Part shown: positions 42,098 to 50,639 of the stretch, one piece after another
Position numbering within the stretch: position 1 is the stretch's first letter
Layout: every line of letters begins with the position of its first letter
Source: Actinoplanes couchii
GTDB taxonomy: Bacteria; Actinomycetota; Actinomycetes; Mycobacteriales; Micromonosporaceae
Direction of reading: 5' to 3'
DNA: 64,000 nucleotides
Assembly: GCF_016862075.1 (NCBI RefSeq)
Contig: NZ_BOMG01000049.1
Coordinates: forward strand, 34,388 to 98,387
Position numbers and translations under genes: made by a program
Notes under the pieces: generated by a model
Databases searched by the model: none
Seen by the model: only the letters and a program-made list of their open reading frames with translations
What the model was told of the DNA's origin: nothing

Positions 42098-43483
42098 ATG
42101 ACGGCAACCGTCACGTCCACGTCGGCGCAGCCGGCAGCCGCGGGGACCGGATTCCCCGAAGGCTTCGTCTGGGGTGCGGCCACGGCCTCGTACCAGATCG
42201 AGGGCGCCGCTCGGGAGGACGGCCGCGGCCCGTCCATCTGGGACACCTTCAGCCGCACCCCGGGCAAGGTGTTCGGCGGCCACACCGGCGACGTCGCGTG
42301 CGACCACTACCACCGCTATGCCGAGGACGTCGCGCTGATGGCCGACCTCGGCCTCGCCGCGTACCGGTTCTCCGTCGCCTGGCCGCGGATCCGCCCCGAC
42401 GGCACCGGCCCGGTGAACACCCGCGGGCTGGACTTCTACGACCGGCTCACCGACGAGCTGCTCGGCAAGGGCATCGACCCGGTGGTCACGCTCTACCACT
42501 GGGACCTGCCGCAGACCCTGGAAGACCGCGGCGGCTGGACGGCACGGGAGACCGCGTTCGCGTTCGCCGACTACGCCGAGGTGGTGTACCGGCGGCTCGG
42601 TGACCGGGTCGCCACCTGGACCACGCTGAACGAGCCGTGGTGCAGCGCCTACCTCGGTTACGGCAACGGCGTGCACGCCCCCGGCAAGCAGGACCCGGCC
42701 GGATCGCTCGCCGCCGTGCACCACCTCAACCTGGCGCACGGCCTGGCCACCCAGCGCCTGCGCGCGGCCGGCGCCCGCAACATCAGCGTCACGCTGAACC
42801 CGTGCGAGGTCTCCCCGCTGGACCCCACCAATGCCGCCGACGTGGCCGCCGCGAACATCATCGACGGCGTCGCCAACCGGATCTTCTTCGACCCGCTGCT
42901 GCGCGGTGAATACCCGGCCGACGTCCTGGAGCACATCTCCCGGATCACCGACCTGTCCTTCATCGAGGACGGCGACACCGAGATCATCCACCAGCCGATC
43001 GACGTGCTGGGGATCAACTTCTACACCCCGTCGTACGTGTCGGCGAAGCCCGGCCAGCCCGGCGCCCTGGACTACCCCGGCAGCGAGGGCATCGCCTTCC
43101 GCAAGCCGGTCGGCCCGGTCACCGACATCGGCTGGCAGATCGAGCCGGCCTCGCTGACCCGCCTGCTCACCCGCATGCACCGGGACTACCCCGGCACCCC
43201 GCTGATGATCACCGAGAACGGGGCGGCCTACCCGGAGGGCGTCCACGACCAGGACCGCATCGACTACGTCGACGGCCACCTGCGCGCCTGCCTCGACGCC
43301 CTGGCGGCCGGGGTGGATCTGCGCGGATACTTCGCCTGGTCGTTGATGGACAACTTCGAATGGGCCGAGGGATACCGAAAGCGCTTCGGTATGGTGCACG
43401 TCGACTACACGACGCAGGAGCGTGTGCTCAAGGACAGCGCGAAGTGGTACCGCGAGGTGATCAAGCGCAACGGTCTCGCATAG
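42098..43483 (+). CDS. Beta-glucosidase, glycoside hydrolase family 1
   Basis: A protein of 461 residues, the usual GH1 length, cytoplasmic (no signal peptide). 'FVWGAATASYQIEGAAREDG' is the N-terminal GH1 signature. Glu179 in 'TLNEPWC' is the acid/base and Glu373 in 'MITENGAAY' the nucleophile. 'WSLMDNFEWAEGYRKRFGM' is at the C-terminus. It probably releases glucose from cellobiose-like sugars. The LacI-type regulator starts seven bases downstream. Confidence 0.95.
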   Translation: MTATVTSTSAQPAAAGTGFPEGFVWGAATASYQIEGAAREDGRGPSIWDTFSRTPGKVFGGHTGDVACDHYHRYAEDVALMADLGLAAYRFSVAWPRIRPDGTGPVNTRGLDFYDRLTDELLGKGIDPVVTLYHWDLPQTLEDRGGWTARETAFAFADYAEVVYRRLGDRVATWTTLNEPWCSAYLGYGNGVHAPGKQDPAGSLAAVHHLNLAHGLATQRLRAAGARNISVTLNPCEVSPLDPTNAADVAAANIIDGVANRIFFDPLLRGEYPADVLEHISRITDLSFIEDGDTEIIHQPIDVLGINFYTPSYVSAKPGQPGALDYPGSEGIAFRKPVGPVTDIGWQIEPASLTRLLTRMHRDYPGTPLMITENGAAYPEGVHDQDRIDYVDGHLRACLDALAAGVDLRGYFAWSLMDNFEWAEGYRKRFGMVHVDYTTQERVLKDSAKWYREVIKRNGLA

Positions 43484-43490
43484 GGGGCAG

Positions 43491-44507
43491 GTGGTGACGA
43501 CGCGGGAACGACCGACTCTGGAAGCGGTTGCCCAGCGGGCCGGGGTCTCCCGGGCCACGGTGTCCCGCGTCGTCAACGGCTCCACGACCGTCGCCGCGAC
43601 CATCCGGGAAGCGGTCAACCGGGCCGTCGAGGAGCTCGGCTACGTGCCGAACCAGGCGGCCCGGAGCCTGGTCACCAGGCAGACCGACTCGATCGCGCTG
43701 ATCCTGCCGGAGACCGCGAACCGGGTCTTCTCCGACGACCTGTTCTTCCCGGCGATCATCCGCGGGGTCGGCTCCGAGCTGGAGGCCGCCGACAAGCAAC
43801 TGGTCCTGATGATGGCCGGGTCGGCGGCCGGCTACCAGCGCGTCGAACGGTACGCGGTGGCCGGCCACGTCGACGGCGTCATGTTCGCCTCCATCCACGG
43901 CGCCGACCCGCTGCCCGGCCTGCTGGCCCGCCGTGGCATCCCGGTGATCTGCTCCGGCCGCCCGATGGCCGCCTCGCCGCCGGTTCCCTACGTGGACGTC
44001 GACCACGCCGGTGGGGTGGCCGCGGCCATCGACCACCTGATCAGTAACGGTCGCCGTCGGATCGCCACCATCGCCGGCCCGCAGGACATGGTGGCCGGGC
44101 TGGCCCGTCTCACCGGTTACACCGACGCCATGCGCGCGGCCGGTCTGCCCACCGCGATCGCCGCCGGCGACTTCACCCGCGACTCCGGCGTCACCGCCAT
44201 GCGGGAGCTGCTCGACCGGGATCCGGAGCTGGACGCCGTCTTCGCCGCCTCCGACCTGATGGCCCACGGCGCGCTGCAGGCACTGCGTGCGGCCGGTCGC
44301 CGGGTTCCCGAGGACGTCGCGGTGATCGGTTTCGACGACTTCGACATCAGCCGTTACAGCGATCCGCCGCTCACCACGGTCCGCCAGCCGATCGCCGAGG
44401 CCGGTCGCACGATGGCCCGCCAGATGCTCCGCCTGATCGCCGACGAGCCGGACATCGAACCCGCGATCGTCCTCCCCACGTCACTGATCATCCGGGCTTC
44501 GGCCTAG
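43491..44507 (+). CDS. LacI-family transcription regulator
   Basis: A protein of 338 residues. The N-terminal helix-turn-helix is 'LEAVAQRAGVSRATVSRVVN', then the hinge 'LGYVPNQAARSLVTRQTDSI', followed by a sugar-binding domain ('GVAAAIDHLISNGRRRIATI', 'VAVIGFDDFDISRYSDPPLT'). Two GTGs are adjacent; the first is used. Its place suggests it represses the beta-glucosidase gene and itself until a beta-glucoside is present. Confidence 0.93.
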   Translation: MVTTRERPTLEAVAQRAGVSRATVSRVVNGSTTVAATIREAVNRAVEELGYVPNQAARSLVTRQTDSIALILPETANRVFSDDLFFPAIIRGVGSELEAADKQLVLMMAGSAAGYQRVERYAVAGHVDGVMFASIHGADPLPGLLARRGIPVICSGRPMAASPPVPYVDVDHAGGVAAAIDHLISNGRRRIATIAGPQDMVAGLARLTGYTDAMRAAGLPTAIAAGDFTRDSGVTAMRELLDRDPELDAVFAASDLMAHGALQALRAAGRRVPEDVAVIGFDDFDISRYSDPPLTTVRQPIAEAGRTMARQMLRLIADEPDIEPAIVLPTSLIIRASA

Positions 44508-44552
44508 GTCCGCCCCCACCTCTCGCATGGTCCGCGCCGAAGAATCTCGGAC

Positions 44553-44652
44553 CTTTTTTGGTACGCCACACCAAACGGTCCCGTCCCGTCACGCGAGGCG
44601 GGCGCCGGTCCGGGCATCCCCGCGACCGCCGGGCCGATAGCGGGGGTCACCG
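44553..44652. repeat. Dispersed intergenic repeat, copy A
   Basis: About 100 bases after the LacI-type gene that begin with a T-run and GTACGCC, and include CGCGA, GGCGCC and GCGACCGCCGGGCCG blocks. A similar stretch, with the same blocks in the same order and spacing, follows the Nudix gene at 63,660. The T-run at the start may come from a terminator. No gene is seen in 44,508-44,754. Confidence 0.6.
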
Positions 44653-44663
44653 TTACCCCACGG

Positions 44664-44765
44664 CCACCGTTGTCTCCTGGCCGCTGTTGTTCCCCGGCCG
44701 CTGTCGTCTCCCGGCCGCTGTTGGTTCCCGGCTGCGGTGGTCTCCCGGCCGCTGTTATTGCGCGG
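44664..44765. repeat. Six tandem copies of a 17-bp unit
   Basis: Six consecutive 17-base units (starting 44,664, 44,681, 44,698, 44,715, 44,732 and 44,749) share the pattern CCGCTGTnGTCTCCCGG with a few changes each. The last copy includes the stop codon of the macrodomain gene. There are no spacers, so it is not CRISPR. Confidence 0.8.
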
Positions 44766-45267
44766 CGGCCTCGCGGGCCGTGGCCGCGGTGTCGGCACCG
44801 AACAGGACCAGTGTCGCCGTGCGCAGATGCCGAGGCTCGGCGGCCCGGATCACGCCGAGGGCCTGCCGGACCGCGTCAGCCACCGGCCACCGGTAGATCC
44901 CGGCCGAGATCAACGGGAACGCGATCGACTCCGCGCCCAGCTCGTCGGCCACCCGCAGCGAGTTCGCGTAGCAGGATCGCAGCAGCTCGGAACGGTCCTC
45001 ACCGGCGCTGAACACCGGCCCGACCGTGTGCACCACCCATCGTGCGGGCAGCCGCCCGGCGGTGGTCGCGACGGCCTGGCCGACCGGGAGCCCCCGGCCG
45101 TACTTCGCGGCCCGCAGCCGCCGGGTGTCCGCCAGGATCTCCGGCCCACCCTTGCGATGGATCGCGCCGTCCACCCCACCGCCGCCGAGCAGCGAGGAGT
45201 TGGCCGCGTTGACGATCACGTCGACCCGCTGCACGGTGATGTCGCCTTCGAGCAGTGCGATGTCCAC
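44755..45267 (-). CDS. Macrodomain protein (O-acetyl-ADP-ribose deacetylase type)
   Basis: A protein of 170 residues, a single macrodomain. 'DVIVNAANSSLLGGGGVDGA' followed by 'IHRKGGPEI' is the ADP-ribose binding loop, and 'AFPLISAGIYRWPVADAV' the second loop. Relatives remove acetyl from O-acetyl-ADP-ribose or ADP-ribose from proteins. It is a single gene on the minus strand, 57 bases after the EI24-like gene. Confidence 0.92.
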   Translation of the reverse strand: MDIALLEGDITVQRVDVIVNAANSSLLGGGGVDGAIHRKGGPEILADTRRLRAAKYGRGLPVGQAVATTAGRLPARWVVHTVGPVFSAGEDRSELLRSCYANSLRVADELGAESIAFPLISAGIYRWPVADAVRQALGVIRAAEPRHLRTATLVLFGADTAATAREAAAQ

Positions 45268-45324
45268 GACGACGCTCCTGAGTACGGTGTGGCAGACCGT
45301 GGCCGGGTGGTCCGCGCACAGGGT

Positions 45325-46125
45325 CTACAGCGGGGCGGTGTTGGTGATCTCGATCGGACGGCCCAGCGCCTTGCGGGCCAGCAGGGTCGCGCCGGCGATC
45401 GCGGCGGGCATCAGGAAGACCGCGCCCAGCGGGATCAGGAAGGTCAGGAAGACCGCCACCCCGAAGCCCAGGGTCAGGGGCTTGCGCGTGGCCAGGACCA
45501 CCCGGCGGTGACGCAGGCGCCGGCCACGGCGCTGGAACGGCACACCGGTCAGCTCCAGGGCCAGCAGCCAGCCGCCGACCGCGGCGGCCAGCACCGGAAT
45601 CGCCGTCTGCCCGATCACCGGGATCAGGCCGAGCAGGAACAGCGGGATGCCGACCAGGATCGAGATGCCGATGAGTTTGAGCGAGTCGACGAGGCTGCGC
45701 CGCAGCGACTCCCCGAAACTGATGTCGACCGCCTCCGGGACGCCACCGAACCGGTCCTCGACCAGCTCGGAGATCTTCTCGTAGAACGGGTCGCCGATCA
45801 GCAGCGTCACCGCGGTGAAGGTGAGCACCGACAGCAGGACACCGGAGCCGAGCACGGTCAGGCCGCCGAGCACCCGCATGAGCCCGCGCACCCACTCGGC
45901 CCAGTCGTCGGCGAACCAGGTGACCAGCGCGGCCAGGTCCGGCAGGTAGCGGATCAGCATGACCAGCGCGATCGTGTAGAGGATCCCGGAGATCAGCGCG
46001 GGCACCAGCCCGATCAGCAGCAGTCGTGGACTGCTCAGCACCAGGCCCAGCCCGCGGCCGAGCAACCCGGCGCCCGAGACGAACTCACGGAACGCCGACA
46101 CCGGCCGGCTCAGATCACCACTCAC
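45325..46125 (-). CDS. EI24/CysZ-like membrane protein
   Basis: A protein of 266 residues with about five or six membrane helices ('LLLIGLVPALISGILYTIAL', 'VLSVLTFTAVTLLIGDPFYE', 'IPLFLLGLIPVIGQTAIPVL'). 'DPFYEKISELVEDRFGG' is characteristic of this family. CysZ relatives move sulfate; actinobacterial EI24-like members have no fixed role. It is near-adjacent to the macrodomain gene on the same strand. Confidence 0.82.
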   Translation of the reverse strand: MSGDLSRPVSAFREFVSGAGLLGRGLGLVLSSPRLLLIGLVPALISGILYTIALVMLIRYLPDLAALVTWFADDWAEWVRGLMRVLGGLTVLGSGVLLSVLTFTAVTLLIGDPFYEKISELVEDRFGGVPEAVDISFGESLRRSLVDSLKLIGISILVGIPLFLLGLIPVIGQTAIPVLAAAVGGWLLALELTGVPFQRRGRRLRHRRVVLATRKPLTLGFGVAVFLTFLIPLGAVFLMPAAIAGATLLARKALGRPIEITNTAPL

Positions 46126-46185
46126 GTCCCGGGAGCTTAGAGCCCGGACGCCAGATCCGCAGGGCCGGGCGCGCCGGTCCGGGGC

Positions 46186-46782
46186 TCAGCCGACCGGGTA
46201 GCGGCCCGATCTGACGAACCGCCACCAGCCCGGGCCCTGGTACGAGCGGTACCGGACCTCCTCCTCGAAGAAGTCGGACGGCTCCGGGATGCCCGGCTCC
46301 GTGGTGGAGGTCGGGTCGTCCGGGATGTCGGTCGGGCCGGGCGGGTCGGTGATCCGGGTCGGTGTCGGCACCGGCGGTTCGGTGAGCCGCGGCGGCCGGG
46401 TGCTCCTGGTGGTCTCCGGATCGGCGGGGCGGATGACCGTCACCGTCGTCACGACGACCGTCGGCCCGCCGGAGGGGGTGGCCGCCGGCTGACCCGGGTC
46501 GGCGGTGACCCGGGGCCCGGCGCCTCCGGTGGCGGATCCGGCGCCGCCGTCCGAGGTGGCCCCGATCGGCGCGGAGCCGATACCGCCCTCACCGCGGGGG
46601 TCGCCGAGCCCGGTCTGGGCTCCGAGCGCGGCCGGCCGTCCGGCGGGAGCCCCCAGGGCCCAGCCGGCCACCCCGGCGAACGGCAGCCCGGCGATCACCA
46701 ACGCGAAAAAGACTGATTTAGGGGACAAGCGCACGTACAACGTACCGTTCGAAAGCCGGAAAAGGTTACGGCCGATCGGCAT
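46186..46782 (-). CDS. Membrane-anchored Pro/Thr-rich protein, unknown
   Basis: A protein of up to 198 residues with one membrane helix (about 28-47, 'FFALVIAGLPFAGVAGWALG') and a long Pro/Thr/Gly-rich exterior. The C-terminus is 'RSYQGPGWWRFVRSGRYPVG'. The start is uncertain: the ATG here overlaps the upstream gene by 17 bases and has no clear ribosome site; a GTG 16 codons in is an alternative. Function unknown. Confidence 0.6.
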   Translation of the reverse strand: MPIGRNLFRLSNGTLYVRLSPKSVFFALVIAGLPFAGVAGWALGAPAGRPAALGAQTGLGDPRGEGGIGSAPIGATSDGGAGSATGGAGPRVTADPGQPAATPSGGPTVVVTTVTVIRPADPETTRSTRPPRLTEPPVPTPTRITDPPGPTDIPDDPTSTTEPGIPEPSDFFEEEVRYRSYQGPGWWRFVRSGRYPVG

Positions 46783-47656
46783 TCAGGAACGTGGAGATCC
46801 GCTCACGAAGCGCATTCCGGCTGGTCCAGATGATGCTGGGACGGTCGTAGACCTCCAGCTCGGCGTTCAGCAGCGCGGCGATCCGCTCCGCCCAGGCGGC
46901 CGGATGGGTCTCGTCCCCACGACAGCCCAGGACCAGGGCGCGGCCGGTGAACGCTTTCAGCGCCGCCTCGTCGGGCAGCGCCGGCTCCGGCCACACCGAG
47001 GCGACCTCCGGAGCCAGGCCGTCACGTTGCAGCTGCTCGACCCGCTGACGCAGGAAACTCCAGCCGGCCGGGGTGTTCCGGACCGCGGTGGGGATCTCCG
47101 GCTCGACCGCGTCGGCGATCATCGCGGCCTCCCCGGACTCGACCGAGGCGAGCAGACGCTCCAGCCGCTGCACGGACGCCGGCGCCCGGGTGCCGTCGAG
47201 CGGGGCGGGCAGATAGAGGACCACCCGCTCGAACCGGGCCGGGGTCTCGGCGATCAGCCGGCAGAGCGCGGCCGCGCCCATGCTGACACCGACCGCCCGG
47301 GAGGCGCCGGCCAGGTCGGCGACGGCGCGCAGGTCGGTGGCGAGATCGGCGAAACTCCACGGGCCGGGCGGCACGTCGGAGCGGCCGTGCCCACGGAAGT
47401 GGAAGAACACCCGGCGGCCGGTGACGGCGCTGCCGAGCGGGCGGGTGCCGGCGATGTCACCGGCGAGACCGTGCGCGAAGACGGTGACCGGGGTGCCCGT
47501 GCCGGTGGCGAGCTGCTCCACCCGTACCCCAGAAGGGAGAGTGACCACCTCGGTCGCCGGACCCGGCAGCGTCGGCCGGCCCGTCCTCGGCCCGGTCCGG
47601 TCGTTGCGCTGAAGGCGCGGACCGCCATCCGGAGGAGGCGGCCCGAACCGGATCAC
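46766..47656 (-). CDS. Alpha/beta hydrolase
   Basis: A protein of 296 residues. The nucleophile elbow is 'GVSMGAAALC' and the oxyanion region 'VFAHGLAGDIAGTRPLG' with 'FHFRGHGRSDVPPGPW' is typical. 'LVLGCRGDETHPAAWAERIA' supplies the late His region. Substrate unknown. The GTG start overlaps the stop of the DUF2516 gene (GTGA), so translation is coupled. Confidence 0.85.
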   Translation of the reverse strand: MIRFGPPPPDGGPRLQRNDRTGPRTGRPTLPGPATEVVTLPSGVRVEQLATGTGTPVTVFAHGLAGDIAGTRPLGSAVTGRRVFFHFRGHGRSDVPPGPWSFADLATDLRAVADLAGASRAVGVSMGAAALCRLIAETPARFERVVLYLPAPLDGTRAPASVQRLERLLASVESGEAAMIADAVEPEIPTAVRNTPAGWSFLRQRVEQLQRDGLAPEVASVWPEPALPDEAALKAFTGRALVLGCRGDETHPAAWAERIAALLNAELEVYDRPSIIWTSRNALRERISTFLNADRP

Positions 47657-47961
47657 CAGAAGCCCTTGCCGTCCGACAGATCCTTCAGCCCGGGGCGGAC
47701 GTCGAGGAGGTAGACCAGGGCGGCGGCGACACCGATCATGGTGATCATCATGATCCGGCCGGTCGCGGTGATCACCAGGCAGACGCCGATGATGGCGGCC
47801 CACGCGCCCTTGGGCAGCGTGCCGAGCGCCTGGAATCCCGGCCCCCGTTGCATCAGGCAGTGGACCAGGGCGACGAGTTGCACCGCGAGGGACACCAGGA
47901 GGACCGCCACGTCCACGATGGTGCGGACGTCTTGAAAGAAGAGGGGCGCTGCTGTGGCCAT
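47653..47961 (-). CDS. DUF2516-family small membrane protein
   Basis: A protein of 102 residues with about three membrane helices ('VDVAVLLVSLAVQLVALVHC', 'AAIIGVCLVITATG'), matching the actinobacterial DUF2516 family as I recall it next to hbhA in mycobacteria. Function unknown. A hairpin lies between it and the HBHA-like gene upstream, so its expression may be partly separate. Confidence 0.75.
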   Translation of the reverse strand: MATAAPLFFQDVRTIVDVAVLLVSLAVQLVALVHCLMQRGPGFQALGTLPKGAWAAIIGVCLVITATGRIMMITMIGVAAALVYLLDVRPGLKDLSDGKGFW

Positions 47962-47978
47962 GAGGAAGAGTCTATGCC

Positions 47979-48005
47979 GCGGGCCCCGGCAGTGCCGGGG
48001 CCCGC
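47979..48005 (-). terminator. Hairpin downstream of HBHA-like gene
   Basis: A perfect 12-bp GC stem (47,979-47,990 with 47,994-48,005) encloses a three-base loop, 23 bases after the HBHA-like stop. No T-run follows, so partial readthrough into DUF2516 is likely. Confidence 0.6.
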
Positions 48006-48028
48006 TGAGCATGTCCGTCAGGAGTTGA

Positions 48029-48508
48029 TCACTCCGCGGAGGCGGCCGGCTTGGCCCGCTTGCGCGGCTTCGGCGCGGCCGGGGCGGCCTCGACGGCCTT
48101 GGGCTCCTCGACGGGGGCCTCGACGGCCTTCGGCTGCTCGGTGCTCTCGATGTCGGCGTTGACCACCTCGGCAGCCTCGACGACACCGGTGCCGACCACG
48201 CGCTCGCCGCGGGAGACCAGCTCGTTGTAGACGGCGATGGCCCGCTCCGAGGCGACCTGGGCGAAGTTGGCGGCGGCGGTGGCCGCGTTCTCCCGGAGGG
48301 CGTTGAAGTCGGTGGTCTCGGCCTTGCCCCGCAGCTCGGAGGCCTTGCTACCGGCCTGCTCGTTGTAGGAGCGCAGCGAGGCGGCGGCCTTGTCGCTGAG
48401 CTCGGTCACCACGGCCGGGAGCTTGCGCAGCTGCTCGTAGGCGAGGTCACCGGCGCCGGCGGCGGCGTACAGCGGGGTCGGGATCTTGGTCTTGGTCGGC
48501 TCGGTCAT
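48029..48508 (-). CDS. HBHA-like (heparin-binding hemagglutinin type) protein
   Basis: A protein of 159 residues. The N-terminal two thirds is a long helical region ('PLYAAAGAGDLAYEQLRKLP', 'SERAIAVYNELVSRGERVVG') like mycobacterial HBHA. The C-terminus is Lys/Ala/Pro rich ('APKPRKRAKPAASAE') but much shorter and less basic than in pathogens. It may bind membranes or lipid; adhesion is not implied. It overlaps the XRE regulator gene stop by four bases (ATGA). Confidence 0.78.
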   Translation of the reverse strand: MTEPTKTKIPTPLYAAAGAGDLAYEQLRKLPAVVTELSDKAAASLRSYNEQAGSKASELRGKAETTDFNALRENAATAAANFAQVASERAIAVYNELVSRGERVVGTGVVEAAEVVNADIESTEQPKAVEAPVEEPKAVEAAPAAPKPRKRAKPAASAE

Positions 48509-48930
48509 GACTTCTCCTCGGCGATCGGGGTGGTCCGGGGCGCGTCGTCCGCGGGCTCGGCAGGCTCGGCGGGCTGCGGGTTGTTACGCGCGTTCTCATT
48601 GCGGAACGTCTCGTAGATCTGCGTCAGGGACTGCTTCTGCGCGATCGTGAGCTCCGGGTCGACCGCGATGGCGGCCAGCACGCCCTGCTGGCCCTCGCCA
48701 TCGAGCAGTCCGGCCCGCAGATACATCGCGGGCGTCGACACTCGCAAGGCGCTGGCGATCTGGGCCAGCACCTCGGCGCTCGGTTTACGCAGGCCACGCT
48801 CGATCTGACTCAGGTAGGGGTTGCTCACCCCGGCCTTGTCGGCGAGCTGCCGGAGTGAGATCTTCGCGGTCTGCCGCAGGTCTCGGATGAAGGTCCCGAT
48901 GTCCTCAGGCAGGTCCTTGGGTGCGGCCAT
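48505..48930 (-). CDS. XRE-family transcription regulator
   Basis: A protein of 141 residues. The helix-turn-helix is at about 20-75 ('ISLRQLADKAGVSNPYLSQI', 'GLRKPSAEVLAQIASALRVS'). The C-terminal half is acidic. It resembles mycobacterial Rv0474, also next to hbhA. TTGCAA-N17-TAACTT just upstream could be its promoter, with an almost leaderless start, and GCTAGC repeats there could be operators. Confidence 0.88.
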   Translation of the reverse strand: MAAPKDLPEDIGTFIRDLRQTAKISLRQLADKAGVSNPYLSQIERGLRKPSAEVLAQIASALRVSTPAMYLRAGLLDGEGQQGVLAAIAVDPELTIAQKQSLTQIYETFRNENARNNPQPAEPAEPADDAPRTTPIAEEKS

Positions 48931-48949
48931 GTCTCGAAGTTAGCCCGCC

Positions 48950-48988
48950 TTGCTAGCTCTTGCAAGCAAAACGCTAACTCCAGCTAGC
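48950..48988. promoter_or_regulatory. Repeated GCTAGC sites upstream of XRE gene
   Basis: GCTAGC occurs at 48,952 and 48,983, with a related GCTAAC at 48,973. An inverted pair TTGCT/AGCAA (48,950-48,954 and 48,965-48,969) lies over the same bases as the suggested XRE promoter. Autoregulation is a reasonable guess. Confidence 0.35.
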
Positions 48989-49018
48989 GTGAACCGAGTC
49001 ACCCCTGATTTATGCCCC

Positions 49019-49930
49019 TTAGAAGGTCGCGCGGACCTCGCCGACCGGCAGGCCACCACCCAGAACGACCTCCGGAAGTACGTCCGGGACCTCCACACCG
49101 AGCCGGCGCAGGGCCGCGAGCAGCACCGGACCACGCGCCCGGGCCGCGCCGTCGGAGATCTTCAGGGCCACCGCGCCGATACCGGGCATCGCCGCCGCGG
49201 CCACCCCGTCCGCGCCCTTCTTCACCAGCAGGCCGGGGATCGCCCCCATCAGCACGGTGTCGTCGGTCCCGGTGCCGGCCACCAACTCGGGGTTCGCCCG
49301 GATGGCGTCGGCGACCCGGCGCTCCGGTGTCCCCGGCTCCGCGTCGACGAGCGCCCGGAACGCGCGGGCCAGCCCGAGCGGGGAGATCGCGAAGATCGGC
49401 GCGCCGCAGCCGTCCACCCCGAGCGCCGCGATCGGCTCACCGGACAGCCGGCTGACCGCGTCGGCCAGCGCCTTCTGCAGCGGGTGGCCGACCTCCAGGT
49501 ACGACTCCAGCGGCCACCCGTTGACAACACAGGTGGCGAGCATCCCGGCGTGCTTGCCGGAGCAGTTCATCAGGATCGGCTCGGCCTCGCCACCGGCCCG
49601 CAGCCAGTCCCGCCGTGAGGTCTCGCCGTGCGGCAGGTCGGCCGGGCAGCGCAGCGCCTCCGGACCGAGCCCGGCCGCCGCGAGCATCGCCCGCACCCGT
49701 TCCACGTGGAACGGCTCGGCGTCGTGACTGCCGCTCATCAGCGCCAGGTCCGCTTCCTCGCGCGGGACGAGACCCGAGGTCAGCAGCCCGACGGTCTGCA
49801 GCGGCTTGCTGGACGACCGCGGGAAGAACGGGCTCGTCACGTCACCGAGGCTCTCCCCACCGGGGACGGCGACGACACCGTGGTGGACGCTCTCCACAAA
49901 ACCGGAACGGACGACTTCGGCAACGATCAT
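49019..49930 (-). CDS. Asparaginase (Asparaginase_II family)
   Basis: A protein of 303 residues. 'FFPRSSSKPLQTVGLLTSGL', 'MSGSHDAEPFHVERVRAMLA', 'ILMNCSGKHAGMLATCVVNG' and 'GVDGCGAPIFAISPLGLARA' match this family, which hydrolyses L-asparagine. It probably acts in the cytoplasm; no signal peptide is seen. The stop of the DUF849 gene overlaps its ATG (ATGA), suggesting joint expression. Confidence 0.9.
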   Translation of the reverse strand: MIVAEVVRSGFVESVHHGVVAVPGGESLGDVTSPFFPRSSSKPLQTVGLLTSGLVPREEADLALMSGSHDAEPFHVERVRAMLAAAGLGPEALRCPADLPHGETSRRDWLRAGGEAEPILMNCSGKHAGMLATCVVNGWPLESYLEVGHPLQKALADAVSRLSGEPIAALGVDGCGAPIFAISPLGLARAFRALVDAEPGTPERRVADAIRANPELVAGTGTDDTVLMGAIPGLLVKKGADGVAAAAMPGIGAVALKISDGAARARGPVLLAALRRLGVEVPDVLPEVVLGGGLPVGEVRATF

Positions 49931-50619
49931 CGGGGTGGAACTCCCAGCAGGTCACGGGCTTGAGCAGAGGTGAGCGGCGGCCGCTGGGCGAGCTGGGCGA
50001 ACCCGACCGCCCGGGCGACCAGCTGCATGTCCGAATCGACCGGACGATTCTCGGCGTACGACAGGGTGTCGCGCGTGCCGACCCGGAGATGACCGCCGGT
50101 CGCGAGCGCCGTCAGCATCACCGGCAGGGTGCCCCGGTCCAGCCCGGTGGCCGAGAACGTGGTGCCCGGCGGCAGATCCCGGATCACCCGCTCGCAGGCG
50201 ACCACCGCGGCCGCCGTGCCGGGCATCCCGCCGGGCACACCCAGCACCAGCTCGACGTGCACACCCCGGCCGGCCGGCAGACCGCGCTCGTCGAGCAGGC
50301 GGCGGAGGACGTCGAGCCCGGCCGCGTCGACGATCTGGTGGACCGGCACCACCCCGCGCTCCCACAACAGCGAGTACGCGGCGGCGTCACCCGGCGGGCA
50401 GAGGGCCATCTCGCCGCCGGCGCCGGCCCGGATGATCAGGCCGGTCGACTCCCGCAGCGCGGCCACCGTCTCGCGCAGCCGCCCCGGGTCGTCGCCGGTG
50501 GGCACGTCGATCGCCGCGGCGCCCAGCGCCTCGGACTCCTTGGCCGTCGCCACCAGCGCGGCCAGGCTCCCCGCGGTGTCCGCGCCGGTCGGGGCGACGG
50601 TGATCAAGGTCCCGGTCAT
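49927..50619 (-). CDS. DUF849-family beta-keto acid cleavage enzyme
   Basis: A protein of 230 residues of the 3-keto-5-aminohexanoate cleavage family: 'LITVAPTGADTAGSLAALVA', 'GLIIRAGAGGEMALCPPGDA' and 'GGHLRVGTRDTLSYAENRPV'. These zinc enzymes split beta-keto acids with acetyl-CoA. At 230 residues it is shorter than the usual 270 or so, and the His-rich metal site is not obvious, so catalysis is uncertain. The start could also be an ATG nine bases upstream. Confidence 0.72.
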   Translation of the reverse strand: MTGTLITVAPTGADTAGSLAALVATAKESEALGAAAIDVPTGDDPGRLRETVAALRESTGLIIRAGAGGEMALCPPGDAAAYSLLWERGVVPVHQIVDAAGLDVLRRLLDERGLPAGRGVHVELVLGVPGGMPGTAAAVVACERVIRDLPPGTTFSATGLDRGTLPVMLTALATGGHLRVGTRDTLSYAENRPVDSDMQLVARAVGFAQLAQRPPLTSAQARDLLGVPPR

Positions 50620-50639
50620 GCCTCGCATACTGCCATGGG

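Noticed and set aside
44664..44765. CRISPR array
   Set aside because: Units are directly adjacent 17-mers with no spacers, and no cas genes are nearby.
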